From: Anaeramoeba flamelloides
Taxonomy: Eukaryota; Metamonada; Anaeramoebidae
DNA: 64,000 bases
Assembly (NCBI GenBank): GCA_027625915.1
Contig: JANTQA010000051.1
Coordinates: 2,418,501 to 2,482,500, forward strand
Direction: 5' to 3'
Made by a program: the position numbers and the translations under genes. Below are positions 36,540 through 47,284 of this stretch, in pieces. The number at the start of each line of letters is the position of its first letter. Position 1 is the stretch's first letter. The notes under the pieces are model-generated. The model saw nothing but the letters and a program-made list of their open reading frames with translations, made no database searches and had not been told where the DNA came from.

Positions 36540-36700
36540 TGTAGCAAAAAATAGAGTATTTACAATTTTAGAAATCAATAAGGAATTCCTATATATTTAT
36601 CCAAATTTCGGTAATAGTAAATATAATATCTGATTATCTTAATAGACGAATAATAATTTTAATCAAAAAATCATTTGGTGAATACCAATCTTTCAATTTT
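36540..36700. repeat. Half copy of the TTGTAAAAAATAGAGTTTTTAC MITE
   Basis: gcaaaaaatagagtatttac, tttatccaaatttcggtaat, agtaaatataatatctgatt and atcttaatagacgaataata match the right half of the element at 58874-59211 in reverse orientation. Only one end is present. Confidence 0.6.
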
Positions 36701-36759
36701 TAATAAACAATATTCTTCAAATAAAGTATTAGTATTCAACCAAACAATTTACTATTAAA

Positions 36760-37290
36760 AATTCCTTTGAAGCTCAAAAATCAATTATTTTTTAAAATTA
36801 GTCTTTGAAGAACAAATAAAATAAGAAATAAATAATACAAATCAAATAATTGTAAATTGTGTCTAATTTAAAGCTAATCAACCATTAAATTGATTTTCTC
36901 AAAAATTTCAAAAATACAAAATTTTTTATGTATCTCATTAAGAAAAACAACAACATTTCTTTTGATTATTCAATTGAAGATCGAAAGAAAAAATCAATAG
37001 ATAAAAATATGTTTTTCCTAAATAATTTCCATGGTTTCAATAACCTTATAATTACACTTTTATACAATTTACTAAAGATATTTTAATAAAAAACAATTTG
37101 TACAACACAATAATTACATTTCAGAAAAAAAAAAATTGAAAAAAAATAAAAAAAAATCTGATTTCAATTTTGAAATTTCCAAAATAAATTTATTCTTCTA
37201 ATATCGATATAAACCCTTTAAAAGCTATAATTCACTTATTAGAACTGGGTGCCTTCAACTTGAAAATGATCTACATTAATAATTTCATAA
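36760..37290 (+). repeat. ~0.6-kb dispersed repeat, copy 2
   Basis: Ordered matches to 32200-32820 (gaagaacaaataaaataag, aaaaacaacaacatttcttt, tttcaattttgaaatttcc, actgggtgccttcaacttga). Confidence 0.55.
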
Positions 37291-37559
37291 TTTCTAAAAT
37301 TAAAAAAAAAAATTTAAAAATAATTAATCAAACATAATATTTTTCAAAATACGAAAATTTAAAATAGTAGTTCTGTGAGAAAAAACTAAAAATTTCATAG
37401 ATATATTCAAGTTAATAAAATATTTTAAATTATTCATTTCTTACAAAATTTTCTGATAAAATAAAAGAGCTGCTTTAAAAATTGATAAGACCAACGTTCT
37501 AATGTTGGGTTCTTGATTAGATGTCTAATTTGAACAAAAAAAATAAAAAGATTAAAATT

Positions 37560-37900
37560 TTAAACACCCTTTCAAAAATTGTTACCCATCTGAAATAATA
37601 AATTGAAAAAAAATATATTATACTTTAGTATTCAAGAACAACAAATAATCCAAATTTTATTTGTAATTCACCTTTAAATCATTCCAAACCGATAAAAACT
37701 TGATATTTCAAAAATTAAAAAAAAATAAATCCAAAAATAAAAAAAAAAAATGAATCAAAATTTTTGAAATGTGCCTTACCGATTTTTTATTATTGAACTT
37801 TGCCTGAAAAAAAGTTAAACACAAAGATTTTTTACTAAAAATTTAATTCATATTAAAAGACATTACATAGTCAAAATTTTCTTAGTTATTATTTGTCTTT
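37560..37900 (+). repeat. ~0.35-kb dispersed repeat shared with 60440-60790
   Basis: The blocks ctgaaataataaattgaaaa, ttagtattcaagaacaacaa, gtaattcacctttaaatcat and aaaaacttgatatttcaaaa occur in the same order at 60440-60790. Confidence 0.6.
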
Positions 37901-38397
37901 TCGAAGACTCTTTTTTTTTACACATGATCTTGTTAATAAAAAAGAAAAAAAAAAAGAAAAAAAAAGAAAAAGAAAAAAAAAAAAAAAGATAAAAAAATGA
38001 AAAACAAAAATTTGAAAAAGCAAAACTAAAATTTGAAAAATTAGAAAAAATGATTCTGATCCAAAAATCTGAAAATATTTTTTGTTAAGAATACTGGAAC
38101 AAACACTCAAAACAACTCCCATTAACATTATAAAGTGAGTCAAAATTTTTGAAATATTGTTTTTTTTTATAATAATTAAAGTGGACAAAAATAACGGTGC
38201 TTAGTACAGAAAACTATGCTTCAAATAAAAATAGTGCTTCATATAAAAAAAAATATTATTATTATTAAAATGTAAATTATCAAGAACAATTATTATTATT
38301 TTGGGTATTTAAATTTTAAAAAATTTAAAAAAAAAAAGAAAAAATAGAAATGATTATAAGAAGGATGAAATTATAAAAGGAAGAGTCTTTAAAGATT

Positions 38398-41300
38398 TTA
38401 ATTTTTTTTTTGTTGCATCATTTGTTGTTGATTTTGGTTCATCATCATTCGTTGTTGATTTTGGTTGGTCATCATTCCTTGATTCATATTCATTCCCATT
38501 CCCCTTCCTTGATTTTGCATCATCATTCTTTGTTGGTTTTGCATCATCATTTGTTGCTGTTGTTGTTGATTTTGATTCATCATCATTCCTTGATTCATAT
38601 TATTGCTTTTTGTTCCCATTTGGAACCCACCCATTCCCATACCTGTTTGTTTCATCATTCCCATACCCATTCCTTGATTTTGCATGATCATCATTTGCTG
38701 CTGTTGCTGCTGCTGGATCTGTTGCTGCTGCTGCTGTTGTTGCTGAAGTATTTGTTGTTGCTGTTGCTGCTGCTGTTGGATTTGTTGCTGCTGTTGGGAA
38801 TTAGATGGCCCAGAAACTTGGATTTGATTTTGTTGGAGAACAATTGGTGGGTTTGGCTTTATTCCTCTACTTTTGAAATATCCCATAAGTTGTTCTGGTA
38901 TCTCAGCTAGAGTTTCCCTCGCCAACGTCTCGGGCCCTTGAGTTTTAAAGTCCCTAAAGGCTACAAATTGAACAATATCTCTGGCTGCCTTCTTGCCCTG
39001 GTAAGATACCCTTACATCATCGCCATCAAGCTCTTCCATTTTATCGAAATTGGCTGGGCCAACACCTACAATTACAATAGAAATTGGCAAATTGGATGCT
39101 TCAACAATAGCTTTCTTTGTTAGAGACATGTCAGAAATCTCACCATCAGTGATAAATAAAAGTACAAAATATTTTTGTTCGTTACTATTTTTTAGAGAAT
39201 TGCGAACGATGCCAGCAACAGAATTAATAATTGGTGCAAAATTTGTTGGTCCCCATAAAGAAAAGCTTGGCCAATTGAAAACATTATTATAGGCTTGAAG
39301 AATTCCTCTTACTCCTTGAACTTGTGGATTATTTGTATTCCCATTTAATGGGAAGCAATGACTAACTTTTCCATTAATTTTGGCTCCAAATCCAAAGGTG
39401 GGAAACATTTGATCCTGATCGTAGTTAGCTAAAATTGATCCACAGGTGGTAATTGCATTTTGGTAATCATTTACAGTATAAGAATCACTATGATAAATCA
39501 TTGATCAAGAAAATAAAATAAAATATTTTGATTCAATTAGATTAACTGATAATCGCGAAAGTGCAAGAGAGTATAGAAAAAAAAAAAAAAAAAAAAAAAC
39601 AGACACATCCTGACTCAAAAAGAAAAAGAAAATTCATAGAAGAATGTGAAACCAAAAAAATAAATTGAATCTATCAAAATTATTTAAATGGTTTCAATGT
39701 GATATACGGAGTATTATAGAATTGACATACATTTTTTTGAGGAATTTTTTTTTCAGGATTTTACTTCAAATTAAAAATTAATTTAATCTATCAAGAACTA
39801 GTCCCTTATTGGGGAATGGGTAAGTGTTTGAAATTTCTGATCCTGAAAAATTTGGTTATTCAAAATTACCAAAATGTGAAAAGAAAAAAAAAGTAAAATT
39901 CTTTTATACCAGTATAAAAAAATTGAGAAACTTTACAATATTTTTAAATATCATAATGGTCGCAATAGTTTTTTAATTTAATGAACTTATAATTTTTTTG
40001 AATATAAGAAATGTTCAAAATTAATTTTTAAAAAGTAAGTGGTTTTTTATCGCAAATTTTACATTCAGGGTAAATTGACACATTTTTTCAAATAATTTTC
40101 TCAATGTTAAGTTTTTAAAAACAAAATTTTCCAGAAATTCAAGAGTCTTTCTCAAAATTTGTTTTTTACTTTCGTGATATTTTAAGAATTTCAAAAAGAG
40201 AAAAAAAAATTTACTTTTTTAGTATTAACAATTTTCAAAACTTGAAAAATATCTATGTTCAATGTAATATTTGAAAATTTTACTCTTTAATCTGAAAGTC
40301 AAAGAGTCTTGGGAAAATATTTTCATTAAAAATCGTAACATTTTCACATTTTTTGAAAATTATTTTTTTCGTAACTCTTTGTCAAAAAATCCAAAAAATT
40401 AAACGACAAAAAACCTCAAAAAAACAAATTATAAATAAATAAACCAAACTGAAAAGATAAACAAATATAGGTAATATTAAAAAAAAATATATTAAACACT
40501 GTATCACTAATAAAAAAAATTATTTTATAACAATCATAAAACATATTTATAACAAAAATCTTGTTTATATTTTGATGAATTAATAAAAAAAAAGAATAAT
40601 AATGTTTTTATAACATTTTATAATTATTATTTTTTGAAAAAATATATCAAATTTTTAACTGAATTTTTTATTTTTATAAAATCTGTAAAAAAAATAATAT
40701 TATTGAAAATATTTAATTATAATCTGTTTCGAAAAAGTTTTTCAATTGACCTTTTTAAAACAGTTTTATACCATAATTTTTAATGTTGTACACGTTTAAC
40801 AAGAAGCGTTATGTATTTTTTTTTTGTATTATTTATTTTTTGATTTTTGTAATTTGTAATACATTATAAAACATTTTTTATATTTTATAACACAGTATAT
40901 AACATGTTACAAAAATTTATAGACCTTTGAATAAGAAAAAAAAATATTATTAGAAATATGTTGATTTTTTTATAATATCTTTTAAAGGAGTTTATGAATA
41001 TTTTAAAGCGTTTCTATCAAAATTTATAACACTTTCAAAATTTAGAGCAGCTATATAACAATCTTACCACATGTTATAAAAATATTGTTTTTAATAGGGA
41101 TAATACTGTTAATTATATAACCACAAATATGTGGTTTGTTTTTGTTACACAAAATGTAAATGCATATCCTTTTAAACAAAAGTATTTTTCTTGGGTGTTA
41201 TGCGCTTTTTATTATTCTTTTAAAATGTTAATTCCGAACACAAAAATAATTTATTGATTGATGGCTAGGAAAACAATTGAAAATGTTGATTTTTTGTTTG

Positions 41301-44300
41301 AATTTGCATAAAGTTTTACTTATGGGAACGGAAATGATGTTAATTGTAAATGGATCTTAACTCACAATAATCCAAGAATATCTTGTTATTATTATTGAAA
41401 ATATTGAAAAAGAAATTTTATTACATTTATTATATGACACATTTAATAAATAAGAGGGATATTTTCACAAAGAATATTTTGATCTTATTCATTTTTCTAA
41501 AAAAAACACTTTATTTCTAAAAAAGAAACTTTGAAAAAAAATTTTAATTTTATTTTTATTTTTTTATCATTCTTATCATTCACCAACACGCTTATTAGAA
41601 TTATTTTTTTTTGAAAACAAAGCCAAAAAAAATTACAAAAAAAAAAAACCAATTTTCTAATTACAATAATATTGTTATTTTTTGTCATTTTTGTTTTTCC
41701 TGAAAGATCCTCACCACTTAAACAGAAAATAACTCTTGCAATTTGACTCATTGTTTTGAAAATGAGAAAGATTTTTTTTTTCAATCTGGGTGCTATAAAT
41801 ATCGCCTTATCAAGTAAAATATATTAATTATTTTCTCAAATTCATTCAAATAACGACAGACATTTTATTTAAATTATCATAAGATATAGTCTTTTTGCTA
41901 TTAATAAATGAAAAAATTTTATTTCAAATTCACAAATATTTTGCTGATTATCAATTGAAAAAATGCAAAAAAAAAAGATCTTGACAAAATCAATTGGAAA
42001 TATAAATTTTTGATAAGGAATTAATTTAGCTATTCCGTATTTAACCTTTAGATAACCTTTAATTTTTTTTTAATTTGAATTTAACAGTAAATATAAGACA
42101 TTACATTCGAATAATGATCAGAAATGTTAGAGATATAAATCAATTCCTAATCAAAACAAAAATTAAGAAAGAAAATTGAAAAATTAAAACAATTGGGGCG
42201 AAAATACATTCATTTTAAAAAAAGTGGAAATAAAAAGTTCTTAGAAAAATTGTTCATGGAAATTTTTTCCATTTCTTCGTTAAAACTGTTTTCGGGCCAC
42301 TTTTCAAAACTTTTTGTATCTACTCACATTTTTAAAATTAATTTAATTATTAAAAAGAGTTGATCTTGATCATAATCTTATAATCAATTTTATTATTATA
42401 AATACATATATTTTTCAATTTTTAAAAAAAAAACTAAATCTGTCTTTTTACTTGTTTTTTTTTATAAAATAAATTTATTTTTTTTGATCCTTTGTTACCA
42501 AAACATAATTACTCTTTAACAATATTAAATATTTAATATATACATTTTACTTCAAAGTGCAGAAAAAAGAAAGAATGAATGAAAAATATTTACAAATAAT
42601 GTAAAGAACTTGGTTGGGTTGGTTGACCATTTGAACCTGTGAAATCAATAGCAGTCACCATCGAGATTTCACAACCGCCATGGATATACGATAGAAAAGT
42701 TGGTTGTTCTTCAATAAGCATCTCTGAGAATTTAATTTTTCCAGAGTTTTTATATTTTCTTTTTTTTTTCTTTTTTGGATTTATTAAATCAAAAGTTTTT
42801 GATTTGGAATCTTGTATTTCTTGCAAAGTAAGTTCACACGCCCCAATTAAATCAAATTTTCCATTTTTGTTCCAATCAAGACATTCTATTTTAATTTGTC
42901 TTGAAATATCATTTCCACAAAGTATTGTCGAACTTATACTCATTGCTAAAGATGAATAGATATGTGGATAGGTAGATATGTGAATAGGTAGTTATGTAGA
43001 TAGAAAGATAGAGATAGATATATTTTATGTAACTAATTATGATTCAAAATTTTTTATGATTAAAAGAAAAAGGTTAATCGTAGATTAAAGAAAATATTAT
43101 TCAGTATTTTGAAAATTGGTTATTATAAAAATTGATTTTTAACTTACGTTTCCATTTTGGGAAAAGTGTGTTTTTCCTAACTTCTGTGCTATGAACTTTA
43201 ATCCAACCTTCGCCTTCAACTTGCTTTCTATAAAAATTTAAAAATGGATCTTTAGTTTAAAAAATTTTATTTAAGTAATAGATTAAAAAGAAATTAAAAA
43301 AGGTAAAGAATGTTCATATCAAAATAAAACTCAGAGGAACCTAAAAACCGAATAAATTTACTTGATTATTTGTATTAATGTTTTTTTTTTGTTTTGATAG
43401 ATTAGTGTGATAATAAATATCTATAATTTTCTTGTTCATGATCAAAGATCGAAAAAAACAGTGTGAAATGAAATGAAATGAAAAGTACACATAAAATTTT
43501 TATTTCAAATTCTCAAAATATTTAACTAACAACCAGTTGAAAAAACACCAAGATAATATTCCGAATCAAATGGTAAAAGCATTTTACATCTTTTTAATTT
43601 TGTGAAATGCCTAAGTAGAGTAATTTTCAAGAGTTATCTTAGAATTTAAAATAAATTATTTATTTTTTGAGTTCAGATTAATTCAATTTTATTACTTTCG
43701 TTATTATGAATTTTTTTTGAATTTATTACTTGTGCTCGAATTAAATTGTGATCTTTAAAAACATAAAATTATTTTGAGGAAAAATTTTCGAATCAAAAGT
43801 TCAGATTTTTTTTTTTTTTTATTTTGAAGGGAGGAAATTAATTTCCTCTTACAGCCGTTAGGTTTTCTTGAGTTTTCTGTTTATTTCAAAAAGTAAAAAA
43901 AACCTAGAAAACTTTACAGATAAAACAGAAAACCTCAAGAAAACTGCCTTTAGGTTTTTTTTACTTTTTGGAATGTAAAGAAAATTTATTTAATTTTCTT
44001 TATATTTCAAAAATTAAAAAAAACCTAGGCACTCTACAGCACTTTACGGCACTTGTTCGTTAGGTTTTCCAGAATTTAAAAGAATTGAGTTAAATCTTTA
44101 ATTTTACTCTATTCTTTTGAATTCTGGAAAACCTAGGCACTTGACGGCACTGTACGGCACTCACCTAATTTCTAAGTTTTTGTTTAGAAATTTCAATAAA
44201 GAATAAAAAGTTCAAATTTTGATAAAATTAAAAAAATTTTAAGTTTGTTACGTATTTTTGTTAAATTTGTTTTCAAAATATTTGAGTGCTTTGTTTATAA

Positions 44301-47284
44301 AATTAAAAAAATTAAATGATAATTAGTTGTGAAAAATTTACTTAATAGTGTTAATTGCAAAATAAGAGATACAAAATTTTCATTCAGCTTCCCCAAAAAA
44401 GAAAAACCTAAGATAAAATCAATAAATCATTCAAGTTCCCAATTCTAAAAAGGTAAATCATAATTTTACTGATTTATAGGAATTAAACAATTTAAATTTT
44501 GAATCTGAATATTAATAAAACCTTAAAATCAAACCAATTAGTTGAAATTAAGATATTTAGAAATTTTACTTGAAAAAGAAAGGCATTTACAAAATAACTT
44601 GAAAAAAGTAAAAGAAATTTTTAAAAAAATCAAAATGATTTTTAAACAACAAAAATTAGCTAATGGAGTAAAATTACAAATGTTTAAATCAATATGTATT
44701 AGCCAGTTATTTTATGGATCAGTTATATTTAATCTAACTCAAAAATATTTCAACTCAATTGATGCTTGAATAAATAAAAAGGTAACAAAATTCTTAAAAA
44801 TCAATCCAAATTCCCCGATTATAATATATAAAACTGAAGCAAAAATTGACAAAGTAAGAATTTTCAATAGATAAAAGAAGATATAAACTCAAAAAGAAAT
44901 TAGAAATTCTAGATTTTGTACATAGATCCAAAAAATTTAAAGTTTTCAAAAAAAGATAATGAAAATATTAATTGGGAAATAGACACCATAAAATTATTAA
45001 AACTAAATATAAACCAATTGAGAGAAAAATTGATGATAAATTGTTCTGGATAGAAAGGTTAAGAATATTTAAAAATAATTAAGTATAATAATAATATCAA
45101 TAATCAACCATGCACTGTAGTGCCTTCAAGTGCCTAGGTTTTCCAGAATTCAAAGGAATTGAGTAAAATCGTTGATTTAACTCAATTCTTTTAAATTCTG
45201 GAAAATCTAACGGCGGATTTTTTTAATTTTATGAAATGAAAAGATAATTTATTAAATTTTCTTTTTATTTCAACAAGTAAAAAAACATAAAGGAAGTGCC
45301 GTAGAGTACCTAAAGGATGTAAGAGGAAATTAATTTCCTCCCTTCAAAAAAAAAAAAAAAAAAAAAAAACAATTTAAATTTTACTTTGATTTCAATAACC
45401 TTTTTTTCAATAGCTGAATGAAAATTTTGTTCTATTTATTTTTCAACAAATAGTATTCGAATTAGACAGTAAAAAAAAAAAAAAAAAGCTAGAACTATCA
45501 CTAATATTAAAAATATTTCGTAACAATTTCAAAATAAGATTTAAAAATTAAAAAGGAATCTTGGTTGGTAAAAGAAAAAAGTAAAATATAAATTATAATT
45601 GGGTGCATAAAAAATCTGAATTCTAAGAATTGTTTTTCTAAAACATTTTTTAAACCTTCTTTTTTTTGAAGATTTCATTTATAACTTTATAACACATTAA
45701 TAATCATGAATTCAAATTCGATTTTTAATACTGTTAAAATAAAATTTCCCCAATTAAAATTTTATCTCAAAGATCAATAAAGAAGCTTAATTAAATCTCT
45801 AAAAATATAGTTTCTAGATTGATTTTGTAAGAGATCTTTTGTGTTTTTTCAACTAATAATTAATAAAATATTTTTGGACACTTGAAATAAAAATTTTTAT
45901 TCATTAATAAGACAATAACAGTTCTATAAAATTCAAATTAATCTAATTAAACTTTTATCTCAAAGCTATAAAAAGAAGAGCTAAATTTAAATTCTAAAAA
46001 TGTTAATTGTATAATTGTTTTTGTTAAGGTTTTTTGGTGTTTTTGATCACCTTTGTGAAGAAATAAAATATATTTGGGAAATTGAAATGAAAATTTTTAT
46101 TTATAGGAAAATTACAGATTTTTGGAGAATATGATTCAATAATTGTACATAATAGTCAAGTAAATTTATTTGAATTGATCATTTAGGAGGTTCGTAAGTC
46201 AAAAATATAAATAAAAAAAAAAAGAAATTACTTACCAGATTTCCCAAAAAAATCTATTATTTTAAAAGATAGAAAAAGAAAATGTGAAAAAAGAAAGTTT
46301 TAGAATAATTATCAAAAAAATGGTTTGGTTAGTAAATTTTGTTGGTACGTATTTTACAAATAAAGGATCAAACATAAAATAGTGAAAAGATAAAGTGAAA
46401 AAAAAAAAGAATTATGAACCAAGTGAATGAATTAAAGCAAATACCTTTTTTTTCCAATTTAATTCCTTGTAATCTCATTTTTACAAGAGAAGAACTTTCT
46501 TCTGATTCTTCACCAATAACTGTACAAATTCCATTTTTCCTTTTAGGTTTTTTTACATTGATAAGGTGTTTAGAAAGTGCCATTCCCCTACTTCCCATTA
46601 ATTCGCCTTTAGAGTTTTGTTAAAAGGATGGAGGGAAAAATAAAAAACAAAAAAAAATTTTGAAAAGTTTCAAAATAAAAAAAAGGTCTGTTGGTGAAAC
46701 CAATTTGTGTTTTAGTTGTCAAAAGGAGAAAAAAAAATTTTTTTACCAAGGTTAAATTTTATTTCTCCTATAAAGTCCATCTGCGATAATCTTTTATTTT
46801 TTCCATCATAATCATAAAGACCGATTTTATAAAGTTGTACTGTCTTTTGAAAATTAAACATTTTGAAAAGAAATGGGGAAACAAGAATAAAGTGCCAAAA
46901 ATAAAATAAAAAAAAAGATCCGTTTTGAGAGACGTGATAATTATTTAAGGAATAAATGGAAAAAAAAGTTACTTCGAATCTGTATTCAACAACAAATGTT
47001 TTGGAAAAAACAGGATTACTATTATCCTTGTACCACTCTGTTCTGCCAATTTCAGTTGCTTTGTGTGTTTTTGGGTTTACTTCAAACAATACAGCAAGTG
47101 GATCTGTAGAAGTATAAAAAACAAAAAGAAATCTTTTTTTGTCAGTAAAAGGAATTGAGAAAAAGAAAAAGAAAAAGAAAAAAGATTGAGATCAATTACC
47201 CGATTTTGAAAGCGTGTCAAGTGAAATAAGATCCTTACAAGAGATACTTAGCATAATTTTTGAAAAAGATGAAGATCCGTACAT
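38398..47284 (-). CDS. Copine (C2-C2-vWA) with Gln/Met/Asn-rich tail, eight exons
   Basis: Exons, high to low: 47284-47200, 47103-46973, 46843-46747, 46606-46445, 46253-46236, 43249-43148, 42945-42594 and 39487-38398. The total of 2037 nt gives 678 residues with all phases consistent. C2A spans ~1-158 (loop SLDTLSKSDP; third loop YDYDGKNKRLSQMDF). C2B spans ~159-290 (loop KKDFFGKSDPFLNF; CLDWNKNGKFDLIG). The vWA/copine domain has MIDAS motif AIDFTGSNG (DxTxS) at ~297, then SSLHYFDSYTVNDYQ and FITDGEISD. From about 547 the tail is Gln tracts followed by Met/Gly/Asn/Gln repeats, unusual for copines. Family role: Ca2+-dependent phospholipid binding and recruitment of partners to membranes. Introns are 96, 129, 140, 191, 2986, 202 and 3106 bases. 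Exon 5 is an 18-base microexon. The big introns hold repeats; a TIR element sits in intron 5. Confidence 0.95.
39740..39860 (+). repeat. Short dispersed repeat in copine intron 7
   Basis: Partner of 28620-28760. The rest of this 3.1-kb intron (39488-42593) is A/T-rich, with recurrent TTATAACA/TTATAAAA words between 40480 and 41100 and no coding frame. Confidence 0.45.
43859..44165. repeat. Modular hairpin repeat block, copy 2
   Basis: There are three hairpins in tandem. The first has arms ggttttcttgagttttctg and cagaaaacctcaagaaaac. The second has arms aggttttttttactttttg and caaaaattaaaaaaaacct, with an inner aagaaaattt pairing. The third is a nearly perfect ~76-base fold-back from taggttttccagaatttaaa to gaattctggaaaacctagg. 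The spacers are ggcactctacagcac-tttacggcac and ggcacttgacggcac-tgtacggcac. Confidence 0.75.
44542..44940 (+). mobile_element. Non-LTR retrotransposon fragment (RT thumb region)
   Basis: The frame reads LRYLEILLEKERHLQNNLKK, then MFKSICISQLFYGSVIFN and, after one in-frame TGA at 44767-44769, INKKVTKFLKINPNSPIIIY. This is the pattern downstream of the YADD box in LINE-type reverse transcriptases (YLGI...l..hl...k, then a YG motif). It aligns with the decayed copy on the minus strand at 61880-62200. It is a fragment, with further stops downstream. Confidence 0.65.
45113..45310. repeat. Modular hairpin repeat block, copy 3
   Basis: Spacer words (actgtagtgccttcaagtgc) lead into the hairpin taggttttccagaattcaaa / ttttaaattctggaaaatct. 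A second weaker hairpin (aagataatttattaaatttt) and the spacer agtgccgtagagtacctaaa follow, next to the right terminal repeat of the composite element. Confidence 0.7.

Larger units (their letters stand above)
34866..38397. other. Intergenic region with three repeat fragments
   Basis: This lies between the 5' end of the ankyrin gene and the 3' end of copine; no supported gene. It holds a solo half-copy of the 58874-59211 MITE (36540-36700), a 0.6-kb repeat (36760-37290) and a repeat shared with 60440-60790 (37560-37900). A 92-residue frame at 35785-36063 is Phe/Ile-rich and is not accepted as a gene. Confidence 0.45.
43823..45348. mobile_element. 1.5-kb composite element with 30-bp perfect terminal inverted repeats, in copine intron 5
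   Basis: The first 30 bases (43823-43852) and last 30 bases (45319-45348) are perfect reverse complements. Each contains the 18-base palindrome GAGGAAATTAATTTCCTC, and the outer flanks are a T-run on the left and an A-run on the right. Inside, in order: three long hairpins separated by GGCAC-type spacers (43859-44165), a fragment of non-LTR reverse transcriptase (44542-44940), then another spacer and hairpin (45113-45310). I know no named family with this layout. Confidence 0.75.

Noticed and set aside
38410-38910. 166-residue plus-strand frame rich in Leu/His
   Set aside because: It is the antisense of the copine Gln/Met tail.
44542-44769. 75-residue frame as a host gene
   Set aside because: It matches the RT thumb of a non-LTR element and is cut by stops, so it was assigned to the mobile element.
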